Below, one piece after another: positions 21,749 to 33,952 of a stretch of DNA of 64,000 bases. Source of the DNA: Selaginella moellendorffii (Eukaryota; Streptophyta; Lycopodiopsida; Selaginellales; Selaginellaceae). The position numbers and the translations under genes are program-made. The notes under the pieces are model-generated. The model did not search any database. It saw only the letters and a list, made by a program, of their open reading frames with translations, and was not told the DNA's origin. The stretch lies in NCBI RefSeq assembly GCF_000143415.4, contig NW_003314298.1, positions 1,598,978-1,662,977 of the forward strand, in the 5' to 3' direction. Numbering within the stretch: the first letter of the stretch is position 1; each line of letters opens with the position of its first letter.

Positions 21749-23297
21749 TGAGCTTGTACAGTATGTGTATAGAAACTATTCTTTCTTTTCTCCTCTTTTT
21801 TATTTTATTTTATTTTATTTTTGTGGAATCCACTATTGCGATTCTACAATTCTACTCTCTAAATCGTCCAGATTATTTTGATTCAAGTGATAGTAGACAA
21901 ACTTTCGATTAAATGCCTTTCGGACAATTCTTGTGATCTTCCCAAAGCAGCAGACTTAGCGAAAACTTTGGCTGTCTTCGTACAAACAGGGAGCCGTCAC
22001 ATATAAACGGGGCCGTTTTCTTTCTTTTTTTTTTATTTCCCGTTCTTGCTGTTCCCGTTCTTGCTGTCCCAAAGTGGGGCCGTCAACCCGTCACTCGCGC
22101 CAAAAAGAAGGACTCGGGCCCCCACGGTTGACGTCACTGGCGGGCCCTGTCCTTGGCAAGCTTTACACCAGGACTTTAACCAGCGTTTGCCCAACTTTGC
22201 TGTTTTATTTGCTTCGCCACCTTTCTCGTTCAGGTGTAAACATTTATCTGTGACACCTTTGTCCATATCCAAAACTCTTTTTCTTTCTTTTGTTTTCTCT
22301 TGTTTTGCCCTTGTTGTTGTGCCTTAGGCTAGCTAGTCCAGAAGAAAGAAAGACGGGAAAGCCCCACTGTTGTTTGATCTTGAAGTGCCACCACCCCTAA
22401 AGCAAGAGCTTTGATGACATTAGCACGTTGTGGTGGACCTCAACCTCACGCACCTCTCTACTTTGCCAAGTTTTGATTAGCACACACACAGACCCAATGA
22501 GGATTTTGAAGTTTTGTGATCATTCTCAAAGAACTGTGTGGATCTTGGAAACAAAAGAGATAATATGAAGCTATGCTATAAGTGGACAAAAGCCTTTTTA
22601 AAATCTGAAACCTTCCACTTGTTAGCAGTTTGCTGCCACAGTGGTCCATCCCTGGCCCTTTGTATTGCACAGCAATAGTCTCCATACACAAAAAAAGAAA
22701 AGTTTTTGTATGTTGCTGCTGGTCCTGGGAAAAGCAAGCTACTGATCTTTTTCCCCATGAAAAAGATTTTTATTTATGTATTTATTTTGTTTTTTGTCTT
22801 TTCCTTTTTCTTTGCTTTTTTGCTTTGAATGGCTAGTGCCAAGGCCATTCATCATCAATCCATTTTCAAAATTCAAGTCCTGTGGAGATCAAATGGATGG
22901 CGATTGTCACTTGATTTCAGGCTTTGTCTCTTCTTGTTTATATTTTCTTTGCTTTCCGCCGGCCACCTTGACGCTAATATAATGTTTCTGAACATTTTCA
23001 TCAAATTATAATAATAATGTTATTATATAATGTACAAAACTTTCTTCTATTTTTCGTGTTCACAATAATTCTGGTGGCAGCAATATTCCTTCTTTTTTTT
23101 TCTCTCTCTCTGCTTCACCGTTACGGTCTCCAGTCCATCTGGCAGCAAAGTCAATCAGTCCCCATTATAAAAATCTGGAGATTTTTCCAAAGTTTGTAAC
23201 ACGGCAAGAGGAAATTCACGACGATCAGAGTAAAAAGAGAACTCGCAGGTACGAACCTGAGAGGTTCTCTGAGATGATATAACACGGCAATGGAAGC
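21749..23297. other. Intergenic, no gene seen
   Basis: A spacer between two convergent genes. It contains a TTTTA-rich run at about 21795-21822 and T-rich tracts; no exon or RNA was recognised. Confidence 0.6.
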
Positions 23298-24619
23298 TTA
23301 CGCCCATTCCCATGCCCACGCAAACGAGCTCCCCTGTTCACCACCACCACTTTGGGCTTCTTCCATGAGGCCTTGCTCGTCCCTACAAGAGCTCTCTTCC
23401 AGTTTGATATGTTGTTGCTGCTGACATTGCGGTTGCGGAGCATGGCTGTGATGGTCGAGAGCTGGCGGCTCTTGATCGCGAGCAAGGAACTCGTCGGCGT
23501 AGAGAAAGACGTGGTGCTGCTCGGCCTCGTTGCAATTGTAAGCAACAGTGGCGTCGGCTGTTGTCACAAGTGTCGCTGTTGTTAAGTGTTCTTGAATCGG
23601 GCTCTCAACTTCCAAAATCTCGCTGCCATCGCTGTCGGAGCAAAAGCTCCCCTCCTTCTTGGCGTCCATCATCGATATCGCGGCCTTGATGTCAATGGCT
23701 TGTTGCGCACCATCGAGCTGGGAATTGGTGGTGGAAGCAGGCTCCTCATGATCGAATTCCATCTTGGCGAGTTCTTCCGCGGCCTCCTGTTTGATGCTCT
23801 TGCCCGAGCCAGCTTGCTTGCGAGGATCATCCATGCGAAGCTTCAGCCGAGAGACCTGTTAGAAAACATTTCATATCAGTATGAATTCGTGGCTCTGGAA
23901 CGAGTATCATGCTTGAATTTCAGGAAAGAAGATCTACCTCAGCCTGGAGCTTGTCCCTCTCTTTGGCAAGATCCACGTAGCTCGCCTTCAAATCGTCATA
24001 CTCCGACTTGAGGAGATCGTAGTCCTTCTCCAGCTGCTTGGTCTTCCACCTCGCTCGGCGGTTTTGGAACCACACGGCCACTTGCCTTGGCTGCAATCCA
24101 AGCTCCTTGGCCAGCTGAATCTTCCGGTCGGGCTCTAGCTTGTTCTCGATCTCGAAGTTCTTCTCCAGAGCCTTGACTTGCTCCACCGAGAGCCTCCGCT
24201 TCTTCTCGACGTGTTGAGCTATGGATTCGTCGCACAAATCATCGTCGCCAGCCTCCTCAGTGGAGGCCTCGAAAATTGGGAAGAGAGGACGCTTGTGACA
24301 ATGCATTCCTTCATCCATTCCTAGAAGAAAAAAGAGCCACGCATGAGTGAGTGATTGGTATTCATGATAGTTTTTCATGAGGGTGAAAGCTTGCAAGAGA
24401 AGAAAGAAAAGTAGGGAGAATCTTTAATTTGACAAAACCAAGAACTTGGAAGGAGGAATGGGAAATTTTGAGAAAAAAGGAAGAAAGCGTGAGCCTCTGA
24501 CCTTGGAATGCCAATGGAGAACACGATGCGATCACCGCCGCCAACCCATCCGCCGCGGTGCCACATTCCGGAGAGGCGAAAACATCAGCGAACAATCTGG
24601 GGGCTCCTGGCGATCCCAT
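23298..24619 (-). CDS. HD-Zip class I transcription factor
   Basis: A homeodomain-leucine zipper factor binding pseudopalindromic CAATNATTG-type sites as a dimer. Exons 24502-24619, 23938-24320, 23298-23855 give 352 aa. The homeodomain begins about residue 67 ([20 protein letters not shown]) with helix 3 [18 protein letters not shown]. The zipper follows directly with leucines spaced by seven (L in [20 protein letters not shown]), continuing across the last intron into VSRLKLRM. The C-terminal half is acidic, with Gln/His runs ([13 protein letters not shown]), and ends in FAWAWEWA, an aromatic tail like HD-Zip I activation motifs. It lacks the START domain of classes III/IV. The 5' leader near 24950-24985 has a GA-rich tract. 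Confidence 0.93.
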
Positions 24620-26351
24620 ATTCGTCTCGCCAGTACGAGAGTGGAAAGAAAAGAACGCCCTCGCTCGCTGCGCACTGCTCGACGTTGTCGCGAAATCCCC
24701 TCACATCACAAGAAATCTCCCAAGAAACGCAAATAATCGCTCTTAGACTGGGACTCTTGGGGAATCGATAGCAGGAGGAGACTCCCAGCACCACGGGAGA
24801 CGAAATTCTTGCAAGAAAGAAAGTGGGACAAACCCCTAGAATCCACGCTGCAGCAATCGATGCAGTGGGCCACTTGCTCTCTAAGACAACGCGCTACTCC
24901 ATCGCCATCGCCATCGCGAATTGGAAGCTCCACACAGGAAAGGAGGAGAAAGAGAGAGAGAGAGAAGAGAGAGAGAAGAGAGGCTCCCTCCAAGCTCAAA
25001 CGCAAATGCGGCAAATGATCAAACAAATGGGCCTCTTTTAAAAAACTGGGGCTGCCCACGTCGCGGGTTCGAACCCCGGCGGGGCCGTTATTCCTCGCAG
25101 CATTTCGTCATCTTCAGAGACCAAAGAAAAATGCTTTGTGTTTCATCCCAAGTGACAAACCTGCCATTTCCTTTTAACACTTTTTCTTTGCTTCGCCACC
25201 TTTTTTTTTTGCCCTAATGTTTACATGCGAAGGTCGCATTCGCGAACTTTAAATGCCTAACCATGTTGCCGGATTTTATATGGTGGCTTCACATGTGGAG
25301 GTTGGGTTTGGGAGAATTAGTATTCAAATGCATGGATGTGAGACGTTTCGTGGATTTTTATAGAGTTTTACTAAGGGAGATAGATCTCCACCGCGTCACG
25401 GGCAAAACATCCCTTCTAGGTTATCAAAGAAGTTGGTAGGGTTTGTTCACAAAACCAGCCAATGGATGGAGACCCACTCCCATACAACCAAGCTTGGTTA
25501 GGACAAACCAGCAAAGATTTCTACTGTGCACGCAATTGACAAGCAGCACAAAGGGTTGGAAATGTATCCCTTCAAAAAAGGGAGGAAGCATGATGTACAA
25601 CAATGTGTGCTTGCTTGCATTGCACAAATTGTCCCCCACCCAATGCTCACAGATTTGATGAGAGCTCTACATTAGCCCTCTCAATGTCACCATCCTTGGA
25701 GCTCATAGATCTTGGAGCTCCCAATTCCTGGACCACACCACCTCCTTTTTCTCTCCTTCTTCCTTCCTTCTTTTCTCCAGAGCTGAAATTTTAGATTCTG
25801 GCCAAGTCCGGCCTCCGGTTCGATCCTCTCATCTATTTTATTATACAGAAGAACAAAAATAGATACAACAAAAGAAAAGAAATAAAACTGTTTGCTAGTC
25901 CAGCATTTACAAGCATTGGAAGTCTCCATTCTCCAATGCTATAAACAAATAGACACTATCTATCCAACCAAGGCCGCCACAAGATGCCAGCCTCCAGGTA
26001 AGTAAGGCGAGGTAATAATCATTAGCATTGTTTGTGCGTTGAGATTTGCTATGTTGCTGGTTTGTTTTTACCTTTTGTCGCGCCCCAGGTCAATCCTTTT
26101 TGTTGTCAGAGATAAAACAAGGGAAGGGAGGCTCTGGAATTCCGAGAAGATGCCTTTAAGGCATGGAAGATTATGCGGAGAATCTTGGGTAGTCCGCTTC
26201 CTTTTTCTTCACTTGGGATTTTCTTGTATTTCTACACAAAGCTAGAGTTCGCATCATTACAGATTTTTTCTCTTTCATTGATTAATGACAATGTTTAAGT
26301 CTCATACTTGGTATACATCTTGGCACAATTTAATAAGAAATAGTTTTGATC
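24620..26351. other. Intergenic, HD-Zip upstream region and beyond
   Basis: No convincing coding exon. It includes the GA-rich leader of the HD-Zip gene (about 24945-24985), a tRNA-like 3' half at 25061-25087, and unassigned DNA to the end of the sirtuin gene. Confidence 0.5.
25061..25087 (+). other. tRNA 3'-half-like fragment
   Basis: A T arm (gcgggttcgaaccccg) followed by gcggggccg, like a tRNA acceptor 3' strand. No matching 5' acceptor strand, D arm or anticodon arm lies upstream, so it cannot be a working tRNA. It may be the remnant of a tRNA gene or of a tRNA-derived SINE. Confidence 0.4.
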
Positions 26352-28031
26352 TTACATTTTGCCTTTCAGAGTTTGCGTCGATAAAAACCCGGACAAAACC
26401 TGGAAGTAAGTTACATCATGAGAGACTGGAGTGTTTGATCCACAAAACTCACTTCACCAGCGCAGCTCTCGATCTTGAAGGAAGCAATCTCGTCGGCTCT
26501 AGTTTTTCCGACGTTGATTACGGCGATGGGAGAGCCTTGCTTATGAGCGGCACTGGCAACAGAGAGAAACGATTCACACAACTCAAAAAAAGGCTCCCAC
26601 TTACCTCACAAGACGAAAGGCCGATAAAACCATTACAGACGAGCCAACGATGAGTAAAGCATCCGACTCTTGAACCATGCTTGCAGCAGCTCGAGCTCGA
26701 TCTAAAGGAACGTTATCTCCGAAGAAAACCACCTGCGAAACAAAACAACCGCGAATTAACCGAGAATGTCCTGGAGGCGAACTAGTGTTTTCATTTTATC
26801 CAGGAGAAACTCGAAGAACTTACGTGAGGCTTCAAGTTTCCACCACAGGCCTGGCATGCCGGGATCTGGAAATCATCCCTGGAGAAGACGCTGTCGTCGA
26901 TTTCTATGTCGCCATCCGGTCGCTGCTGCATTCCAAAGCTCACATCCGACCCGACGACTCCACCGCTTTCCACAATCTCCACGGCCGCTGCCCACTTGGT
27001 AGAAGCACGACAAAGTTATAAGCGTATGGATCAAGAACAAAAGAAAGCATACCTCCAAGTTGAGAAGTTTCAAGCGGTCCTGGAAAGTTTGTCTGGGACT
27101 TAAATCGCCGCAGCTCAGGCACACGACTTGGTGCGTTGTTCCGTGCAGCTCGATGGGATTGCTCCCGGCTTTGTGATGCAATCTATGAGGAGAAACGAGA
27201 AAAAACAGTGGAAGATCGTCGATCGATCGAGAAATCTCATGAAAGTATTGGATCAACCTGTCAACGTTTTGCGTGATCATCCCCGTGGTTCGTGCGTCGT
27301 CTCCCTCGAGCTTTGCGAGAGCAATGTGACTTGGACCTGGTTGAGTTTGCGAAAATCGTCTCCAGCCAATGTAGCTGCGAGCCCAGTACCGTCTCCTGCT
27401 ATAAGCGGACTTAAGAAATTCCTGGTAGAAGAAAAAAGAAGAAAATTCTTTAAGGAAAAACATTTGGTTCGTTTATTTCTCTTTTACCTGGTGAGTTATT
27501 GGCTTGAAACCTGTGCTATAAGCTCCTTGTGGACTGGCACCTTGAATACAGCAGCTATGAAAACCAAGAGATTTTTTTATTTTTCTCTTTTTACCCTCTA
27601 TAGTCTGGAATTCCAGACTCGGTGCTCACACCGGCGCCAGTTATCACGGTCAGCTTCTTGCTGGATTTGAAAGAACGCACCAAAAAATCTAAGATTGAAA
27701 GAATAAGAGAAATTCAGTTACCTGTTTTGTAAGAAGTTGGAAAGGAGTTCATAGTCCCGGGAAGTGGGAGGAGCAGAGTGTGGGATGAGATTTCTATCGC
27801 CTGGTGTTTTAAATCTCACCACCTCGGTTCGGGTAGACAAGCATCTGGATTTGAATGGAAGAAACCAAAGCCGCGATGGAAAATCTGACAAGCAAAGCTC
27901 GAATTTTGCTTGGTGAAATCGAATGGTTTACCTTGTCTTGGCAATTGGAACCTTGTTGCCTGTGGCGCGACAAATAATAAGAAGGAGGAAAACGTAAGAC
28001 TTACCGGCGCCATCGCCCAAAAGCGTTGCAT
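26352..28031 (-). CDS. SRT2: Sirtuin, class II (SRT2-like NAD-dependent deacylase)
   Basis: An NAD-dependent protein deacylase, class II (SIRT4/plant SRT2), probably mitochondrial. Eleven exons: 28005-28031, 27932-27959, 27722-27884, 27595-27660, 27488-27554, 27258-27421, 27053-27182, 26824-26994, 26605-26732, 26453-26552, 26352-26399, giving 363 aa. The N-terminus MQRFWAMAPATRFQLPRQ is basic and amphipathic like a presequence. Signatures: VITGAGVSTESGIPDYRG, TQNVDRLHHKAG with IELHG (catalytic His), zinc pairs CLSCGD and CQACGG, and VVFFGDNVP and VGSSVMV. The exon at 27660 is taken from the acceptor giving SKKLTVITGAG. The last exon is less certain: reading through its donor would end at MM after about 12 other residues. 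Confidence 0.88.
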
Positions 28032-28104
28032 CCCTAGGGCTGGGAGTATTAATTGGAAAAATTGTCGTGAAAAGCAGAGCAAAGTAAATATGCAAAAAAG
28101 TTGA

Positions 28105-29775
28105 TAATGTTGTTTACTTTTTGATGAGCATAGTAAGTCTTAAAGTTTTTATATATCTAATTCTAAGTACAATAAAAAAAACAGTGAAGGTTGTATTTCA
28201 TTATAATCTTATAAAATATAAAATTATTCAGAATTTTCTCTTAATATAAGCTCAAATAGTATTTTTGAGTATGATTCTAAATATAAACTTCTTCTAAACT
28301 GTAATTATATAAATAATAAAGCACATTTAATCATATATTTTAATATAAATCTTACTTCCTAAAACTCACATTAGTATTTTAAACAATTTATTATAAGTGC
28401 AGACTAAAAAGGAAGAGAGCTTGGTAGGATGGAAATAGTAGCTTTCTTGAGTCATTAATAGAAAATTAAAATAAAAAATTAAATAGAGATTAATATTTAT
28501 ATTCCCTATGTTAAACATAATCCTGAAAAATCTGTCACAGACCTTAGTTTTTTTTAATTTTTGAAGGAAAAAGCTATATTAAATATTTTAAACAATCTAC
28601 TATTTAATACAACCATAATTTTAAAAAATTTGGTAATTCATTTTCAAAACTGTAGATTAATGTACTAAGTAGCTGAAACATTTTATTTATTATTTACAAA
28701 AGAGTCTTTGTTTTCCTAGATAAATTAACAAAAGTGCAAAGAATTAAATGCTAGTGACATGAACTATATTAATAAGCTTTAAAAATAATTTATAAATCTA
28801 AAATTTATAAGATAGCAATATACTTGTACATGAAAATATTTGATATTTTATAATCATGAACTTTGATGTAAAATGCATAAATTCTATCTCAAATACTTGT
28901 ACATTGTTTCACAGAACAATTATATTTTGAAAATTATTAGTCATTTCACCAAATATTACCAAAAACTGACAAAAGAAAAGTAAAAAAAATACTGTTTTTA
29001 ATTAATGTTATATAAGTGTTGGTGTGCATATTATGTACACTATATTAAAAAATAAACTGTCTGGCTCTCTCAAAAATCTCCCAGACACCTGTCATTGCTT
29101 GCTTCAAATAATCACCCCTTTTTTTGGTATGTTGTGGCTGGAAAACAAACGCACATCAAATATCAACTCTTCTCTTGGTACTTGCATTGTGCTTAGGCAT
29201 CTAAATCATTGTCTCTAGGATCCTTGCTTGGTACTAGAATTAAAGGTCAAACTTGAGGCTGCAAAAGAGCAAAAGTGTTGTGTAACAGGACATAGATGGG
29301 GAAGTAAAACTTCAATAAGAGTACTTCCGCTTGGAAAACTCGAAATGGACTTGACAAGCATTGAGGATCACCCATTTTAAATTACACGCTGCAGTCAGCC
29401 TTGAATAAGAGTTTGACAATGTTTTGGAAAGTCCCTTCACAGCAAATTAAGTGGAATTCTAAAGGGAGAACCTATTCATGTACATTGACTGGTTTCCCAC
29501 CTTAAGTGAAAATCCAAACCCATGAACAAAAGATCATAGGAACAGTAGGGTCTATTAGTTCCGTATATTTTCCATGTGCTGTAAATTAGTATATGTATAT
29601 ATGTAACTTGTTTTAAATCTTGTGGTGCCCATCTAAACATGAGATCCCAACTCAGTATATGAAAAGTTGGTGAACTCGCACTATGTTTCTCCTTACTTTA
29701 GCTACCAACAAGATTAAGCACTACTTGTATACGAGAGAATTCTGCGCAGATACATAAAAGTTTTGTGAGAGTCTA
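28105..29775. other. AT-rich gene-free stretch
   Basis: Upstream of the sirtuin gene; about 1.7 kb of A/T-rich DNA. No coding exon, tRNA or clear repeat structure recognised. Confidence 0.55.
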
Positions 29776-29779
29776 GCAG

Positions 29780-30265
29780 TGCCCATCTTGAAGCAGGATG
29801 GATGCAAAATTGCAGTTTGAACTATCCATGCCAATTATCCTATTATCCGCCCTGCCTAGGTCGTGTGGTCGTTCAAGATCTCTGGTGTCGCATGCGAGAC
29901 GTGGATTTGGCATCGCAGCTCCATGCATGTTACGTAGTTGGGATGACAATGGTGGCGAGGAGCGTGTCTGTCTCCCCGTTCCAGTCCATGTCTTGCGTGC
30001 GGAACTCCGTGCAGGCAATGCATGACCGTGTCCGTTTCTTCCGCGCAGACCGGGCAGAGTCGGAGGCGTCGTGGAATTTTCGTTTGGCCGCATCACCCAA
30101 GCTGGATATGCCTCGAATGCAAGCTCCTCCTGAATCATCCACAACCACAAAAGCAATGGGCACTGTTTATCTGAAGAACAGAGGGACAAGAGTGTGAAAG
30201 GCATCCATTGCATTGGCCTCCAGTTGGGCACCCAATAGACCCCAAAAATATGCAAGCATACAACA
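29780..30265 (-). mobile_element. Non-LTR (LINE-type) retrotransposon relic
   Basis: On the minus strand a segment reads RLRLCPVCAEETDTVMHCLH, followed by GVPHARHG: a CxxC then H-C-x-H arrangement like the zinc-binding region that follows reverse transcriptase in plant LINEs. The reading needs a frame change relative to the longest open stretch, which begins PNWRPMQWMPFTL, so the element is dead. No reverse transcriptase core or poly-A tail was found. Confidence 0.45.
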
Positions 30266-30550
30266 GCCAAGGACTAGGTGCTTGAACCAGAGCTATCTAA
30301 GCGGACCTCGTCCTTGGATGAAATAGCATAATATCCTTAAAGCCAGATTCTCCCACTTATAAAAACTTTGTTGTTTGAGATCACGTCGCGTCGTCCCTCT
30401 TTTCTTGATTCGAACCAATCTGTTCAAGGTTGACATATAAGAGAATTTGAATTTGATCTAGGAATTATAAATAAGCCGCCATCGAGCAACAGTCTTTAAA
30501 ATTTACAAAGGGTAACAAAATATAGTTACAGCGCTTTACAAAATAGCTTT

Positions 30551-31393
30551 CTACCAGTCGCCGCCACCAAAGTCTCCACCGCCAAAATCCCCACCACCAT
30601 AGTCCCCACCACCATAGTCCCCACCATAGCCTCCATCGTAGTGAGCATCGTTAATCATATCTCCAACAAGTAAACCCCCCAGTAGCCCCGCGCCCAAACC
30701 GAGCCCAGCCCCGCCCATACCCATACCACCCCCGCCAAACCGGTTCCTTCTCGGGGGCATCATTGGCTGCATAACCGGGGCGCCGTACGCCGGCGGGTAG
30801 TACGGCTGCTGCTGCTGCTGGTACATTCCTTGCTGCTGGGGTGGATATCCCGCCGCCGGGGGATATGCCTGGGGATATGCCGAGGATGGTCCTTGCCCCT
30901 GTGGGTTGTAAGGGTAGGCCGTGGGCGCCGGCTGCTGTGTTCTTGACGAATTCCCCTGGAATTTCTCCCCGACCTTGACAGAGACGTGGATCGTGCCTTG
31001 CAATCGCCCCGATGGGCGCCGGACCTTGAAGGAGAGGGGCGCATCGCCGGATCCCTTGGTGGAGATCTCCTGGAGGGGGATATTGGCGCGCCCCACGATC
31101 GTGCTCTCGAGAAATCCCCTGTGGTAAATCTCCAGGACCAGGAATGCGCCCGGCTGCTGGAGCAATTGATCCTCCACCGACAGCATCAGCTTCTCGTTCC
31201 AGCGAGGGTTCTTACCCGGCAGCTGCGACAGATTTGTGGACGCCTTGCGCGACGGATCCACCCACGCCACCACGTACGTTTGCATCTTGCCGACGAGCTT
31301 CACATCCTTGAGGTCCTCCGCCGAGATGGGCGTCACTTCGAGCATCCGGAGCTCCGTCGTCATCGCCAAATCGATGGATTCTTCGCCCTCCAA
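30551..31393 (-). CDS. C2-domain protein, SRC2/BAP-like, with Gly-rich tail
   Basis: A single-exon 280-aa frame. Residues about 12-135 form a C2 domain of the SRC2 type (LEVTPISAEDLKDVKLVGKM, VVAWVDPSRKASTNL, NPRWNEKLMLSV, LVLEIYHRG), expected to bind membranes or calcium. A Pro/Gln/Tyr-rich middle (repeats of YPP, QQQQ) leads to PPRRNRFGGGG and a hydrophobic Gly/Leu segment (GAGLGLGAGLLGGLLVGDM). It ends in GGDYGGG/GGDFGGG repeats. SRC2 proteins act in cold and stress signalling at the ER and vacuole. The alternative start MTTELRMLEV (residue 11) is closer to relatives; the longer start is only the first in-frame ATG. Confidence 0.85.
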   Translation of the reverse strand: MEGEESIDLAMTTELRMLEVTPISAEDLKDVKLVGKMQTYVVAWVDPSRKASTNLSQLPGKNPRWNEKLMLSVEDQLLQQPGAFLVLEIYHRGFLESTIVGRANIPLQEISTKGSGDAPLSFKVRRPSGRLQGTIHVSVKVGEKFQGNSSRTQQPAPTAYPYNPQGQGPSSAYPQAYPPAAGYPPQQQGMYQQQQQPYYPPAYGAPVMQPMMPPRRNRFGGGGMGMGGAGLGLGAGLLGGLLVGDMINDAHYDGGYGGDYGGGDYGGGDFGGGDFGGGDW

Positions 31394-31783
31394 GCTATTT
31401 CTTTAAAGTCCCCAAAACCGCCATGGAGCACGCGTGACCGTCGATTTCGTGGAACCGTGACAATTTGACACGTCAGACACTTGCGGACACGGATCGATAC
31501 GCGGTGGCAGCATTTCACGTGCCATTCATTCGTAGCACGGTTCGATTCCTGGAATTGACATTTCAAAGATCGTGGGCCTTTTTCTCCATTTTGGAGCAAT
31601 TCATTCTTTTAGCGGTTCGATTCCTGGCAATGATATTTTAAGAGCCCTAATTTTGGACATAGACACGACATTTCTTCCCTGTACAACGAAAGCAACCCAA
31701 GAGCAAAGGAACAACGCGGCCTTGTCGCAATCGCGAGAGAGATTCCCCAAATTCGCTATCGATTGATCGATCGCTGGCACCGA

Positions 31784-33106
31784 TCAGTAACAGATTGGAC
31801 ATCTCACGAGACCGTTTTCATTGCAATCCCAGCAGCGCACGATCCCCTGCCCGCCACCATCGCCACCGCCACCGGCCACCAGGAGCTTGCAGCTCCCGCC
31901 ACACTCGACGCACGGGATGAATCGCGCGCCGCCGCACCCCTCGCAAGATCTCTTGACCCTCTCCTTGGGGATCCCTTCCAGGAGCTCGCGCAGGACTCCG
32001 CTCTCGTTGAGCGCCATCACCTCCTCGCCGCCACCGATGTGGCGCCCCTTGATGAACAGGCGAGGCACCGGCGCGGCGCCCACCAGATCGCGCAGCTCGC
32101 GCCGGAACTCGGCGTGCATCGCCACGTCCCGCTCGTCGATCCGCGCGAAATTCACCTCCAGGATCGTCCTCACCGCCCGGCACAGCTCGTGGGTCTTGCG
32201 GATCCCCTGGAGGCTCGTCACGTAGAGCACCACGCGATTCTCCCCGCCCGGAGGGCACTTGCGATCGAATCGCTCCAGGAGCTCTTCCTCCCGCCGCTGC
32301 TTGAAATCGCGGAGATGGGAGAGATCACAATGGCGATCCGCCAAGTTGGTCTTGTCTCGCAAGCAATTGCCACCGCCACTACCAGTGCTCTTGGCGACGA
32401 TCGCCTCCAATCTCTCCATCTTTCTCGGCCCGACGATGTACCAATCTTCCAGCGACGATGGGGGCGAGGAGCCCGCGATCTCTCCCTTGCTTTGCCAGTC
32501 CTCCACGCTCCTGGGCGATTCCTTGTCGCCCTCCGCAAGCCAGGCACCGTAGAAGAGCCCCTTCTTCACGCCTGGCGACAGCACGCTTGGCGATAGCAGC
32601 GGCGGCGACCTTCCAATCTTCTCGCCGGATTTGCGGAGGAGGCTCGCGTTGGGCGATTTCTCCTCCAGCACCAGCGGCAATCCCGCGACAAGCCCCTGGA
32701 ATTCGCTCGATCGCGACAGGGAGGAGTGTGGCAGCGACACCGATTTGCTGTAAGTCCGAGCTCTCTTCCGGGGCTTGGCGATGGAGCTCGAGCACAGCGC
32801 CGTCTCGTCCACAATCTCCCACGAATCGCTCTCCCGGACCCTGGGCTTGCTGGGATTGATCACCTCCCCCGGATCCTCTACTCCCTCTTCTTCCTCCTCG
32901 ATTTCTTGCGAGAAATCGGCCGATCTCTCGTAGCGATGCAAGGCGGCGCCATAGCTGGACTGGCGATGATCGGAGGAACAATTGGAGAAGGACATGGACG
33001 ACACGGGCGGCATCGACCAGCTGCGCGACAGGCTCCTCACCAGCGGGAGATTCCAGCCTTGATCCGCCCTAGGAGCGCTGCCATTCTTGGAGGAACTGCA
33101 GCCCAT
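31784..33106 (-). CDS. Glutaredoxin-domain Cys-rich protein (GRX-like), N-myristoylated
   Basis: A single-exon 440-aa protein from MGCSSSKNGS, a strong N-myristoylation and palmitoylation start. An upstream in-frame ATG at 33145 would bury it. Residues about 1-270 are Ser-rich and disordered. Residues about 290-390 are a glutaredoxin-like domain (VVLYVTSLQGIRKTHELC, VAMHAEFRRELRDL, VPRLFIKGRHIGGGEEV) in which the usual CPYC active site is replaced by TSLQ, as is normal for this plant family. It ends with four Cys pairs (CEGCGG, CVECGG, CWDC, CPIC) of a DnaJ-like zinc module. Relatives (At5g39865 type) have no settled role. Confidence 0.9.
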   Translation of the reverse strand: MGCSSSKNGSAPRADQGWNLPLVRSLSRSWSMPPVSSMSFSNCSSDHRQSSYGAALHRYERSADFSQEIEEEEEGVEDPGEVINPSKPRVRESDSWEIVDETALCSSSIAKPRKRARTYSKSVSLPHSSLSRSSEFQGLVAGLPLVLEEKSPNASLLRKSGEKIGRSPPLLSPSVLSPGVKKGLFYGAWLAEGDKESPRSVEDWQSKGEIAGSSPPSSLEDWYIVGPRKMERLEAIVAKSTGSGGGNCLRDKTNLADRHCDLSHLRDFKQRREEELLERFDRKCPPGGENRVVLYVTSLQGIRKTHELCRAVRTILEVNFARIDERDVAMHAEFRRELRDLVGAAPVPRLFIKGRHIGGGEEVMALNESGVLRELLEGIPKERVKRSCEGCGGARFIPCVECGGSCKLLVAGGGGDGGGQGIVRCWDCNENGLVRCPICY

Positions 33107-33952
33107 GGGAGAAACGATCTTCCACTCCCAGCTCCTGGATCTCAAGAACCCTAGAAAAAAGAAGTGGATTTAGCACCAGCGCCCTAGACAAGGAAGGGCG
33201 AGGCGAGCTTACCTCTGGCAGTGGCAGCGCCGAGATGGATCGCTCAGCGGCCATGGTCTGAGCGCCGGGGGGCGCGATTTCTCGCCGCGATCATCGCAAT
33301 GTGGATCTTGATCGATCCTTAGTGATCCACAAGAACACGCAAGGAAAGGAAAAAGATGCCCACTTGATCTCCACTAGCGCTGGCGGCCGGGGGCGAGCGA
33401 CCGGGCTTAGCGCTTCCACACGTAGCGTGGCAAATGCATGGCAGCCAGGGGAACGTCTAGCCCCTGTTGTAGCGCTTCCAATGGCGCAAAAAGAAAGTGC
33501 GGACAAATAAAGGAAGCCAAAGAGCTGTTGCGAACCAGCGGCCAGGATTTCGTCTCTCTCCTCTGGCAATTCTAGGGCAATTTGGAATTTCTCCCTGACA
33601 CCATCACTGAGGAGCGATGGAATGGTGGTGTCGTGGCCTTGCCGGTAGATGCGAGGTTAATTCGTGCGCGTGGAATCTTAGATCCGTCCAATTTCTCGCA
33701 GGTGAGAGCGGACGATCCGTGAATCTTGTCTCTTTTGAGTCTATAGAGCATTCATGGCTATGGAAAGCTTCATGAGACCTCTTCGTTGTCTCTTCTCTTC
33801 TCTAAGATTTACAAAAAAGCGCTAGACCTGGATCTCTTCTTTCTGAGCGTTGTGCGTTTGATCAATTGCAATTGGAGCTTGTCAACACGATCTGGAAGGA
33901 AAGAACCAGACTTAGTTCTGGGGATGTTCTACCAAGAGCTCTTCCTGTGATC
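33107..33952. other. Intergenic, no gene seen
   Basis: Promoter region of the GRX-like gene and 3' flank of the thioredoxin gene. No exon or RNA recognised. Confidence 0.55.

Noticed and set aside
29773-30270. A 165-codon protein gene
   Set aside because: The frame mixes an RNase-H/LINE-like context with an out-of-frame zinc motif; more likely a dead mobile element than a gene.
31763-32596. A 277-codon plus-strand open frame
   Set aside because: It lies antisense to the GRX-like gene, whose translation is clearly a known family; the opposite frame is open because of GC-rich codons.
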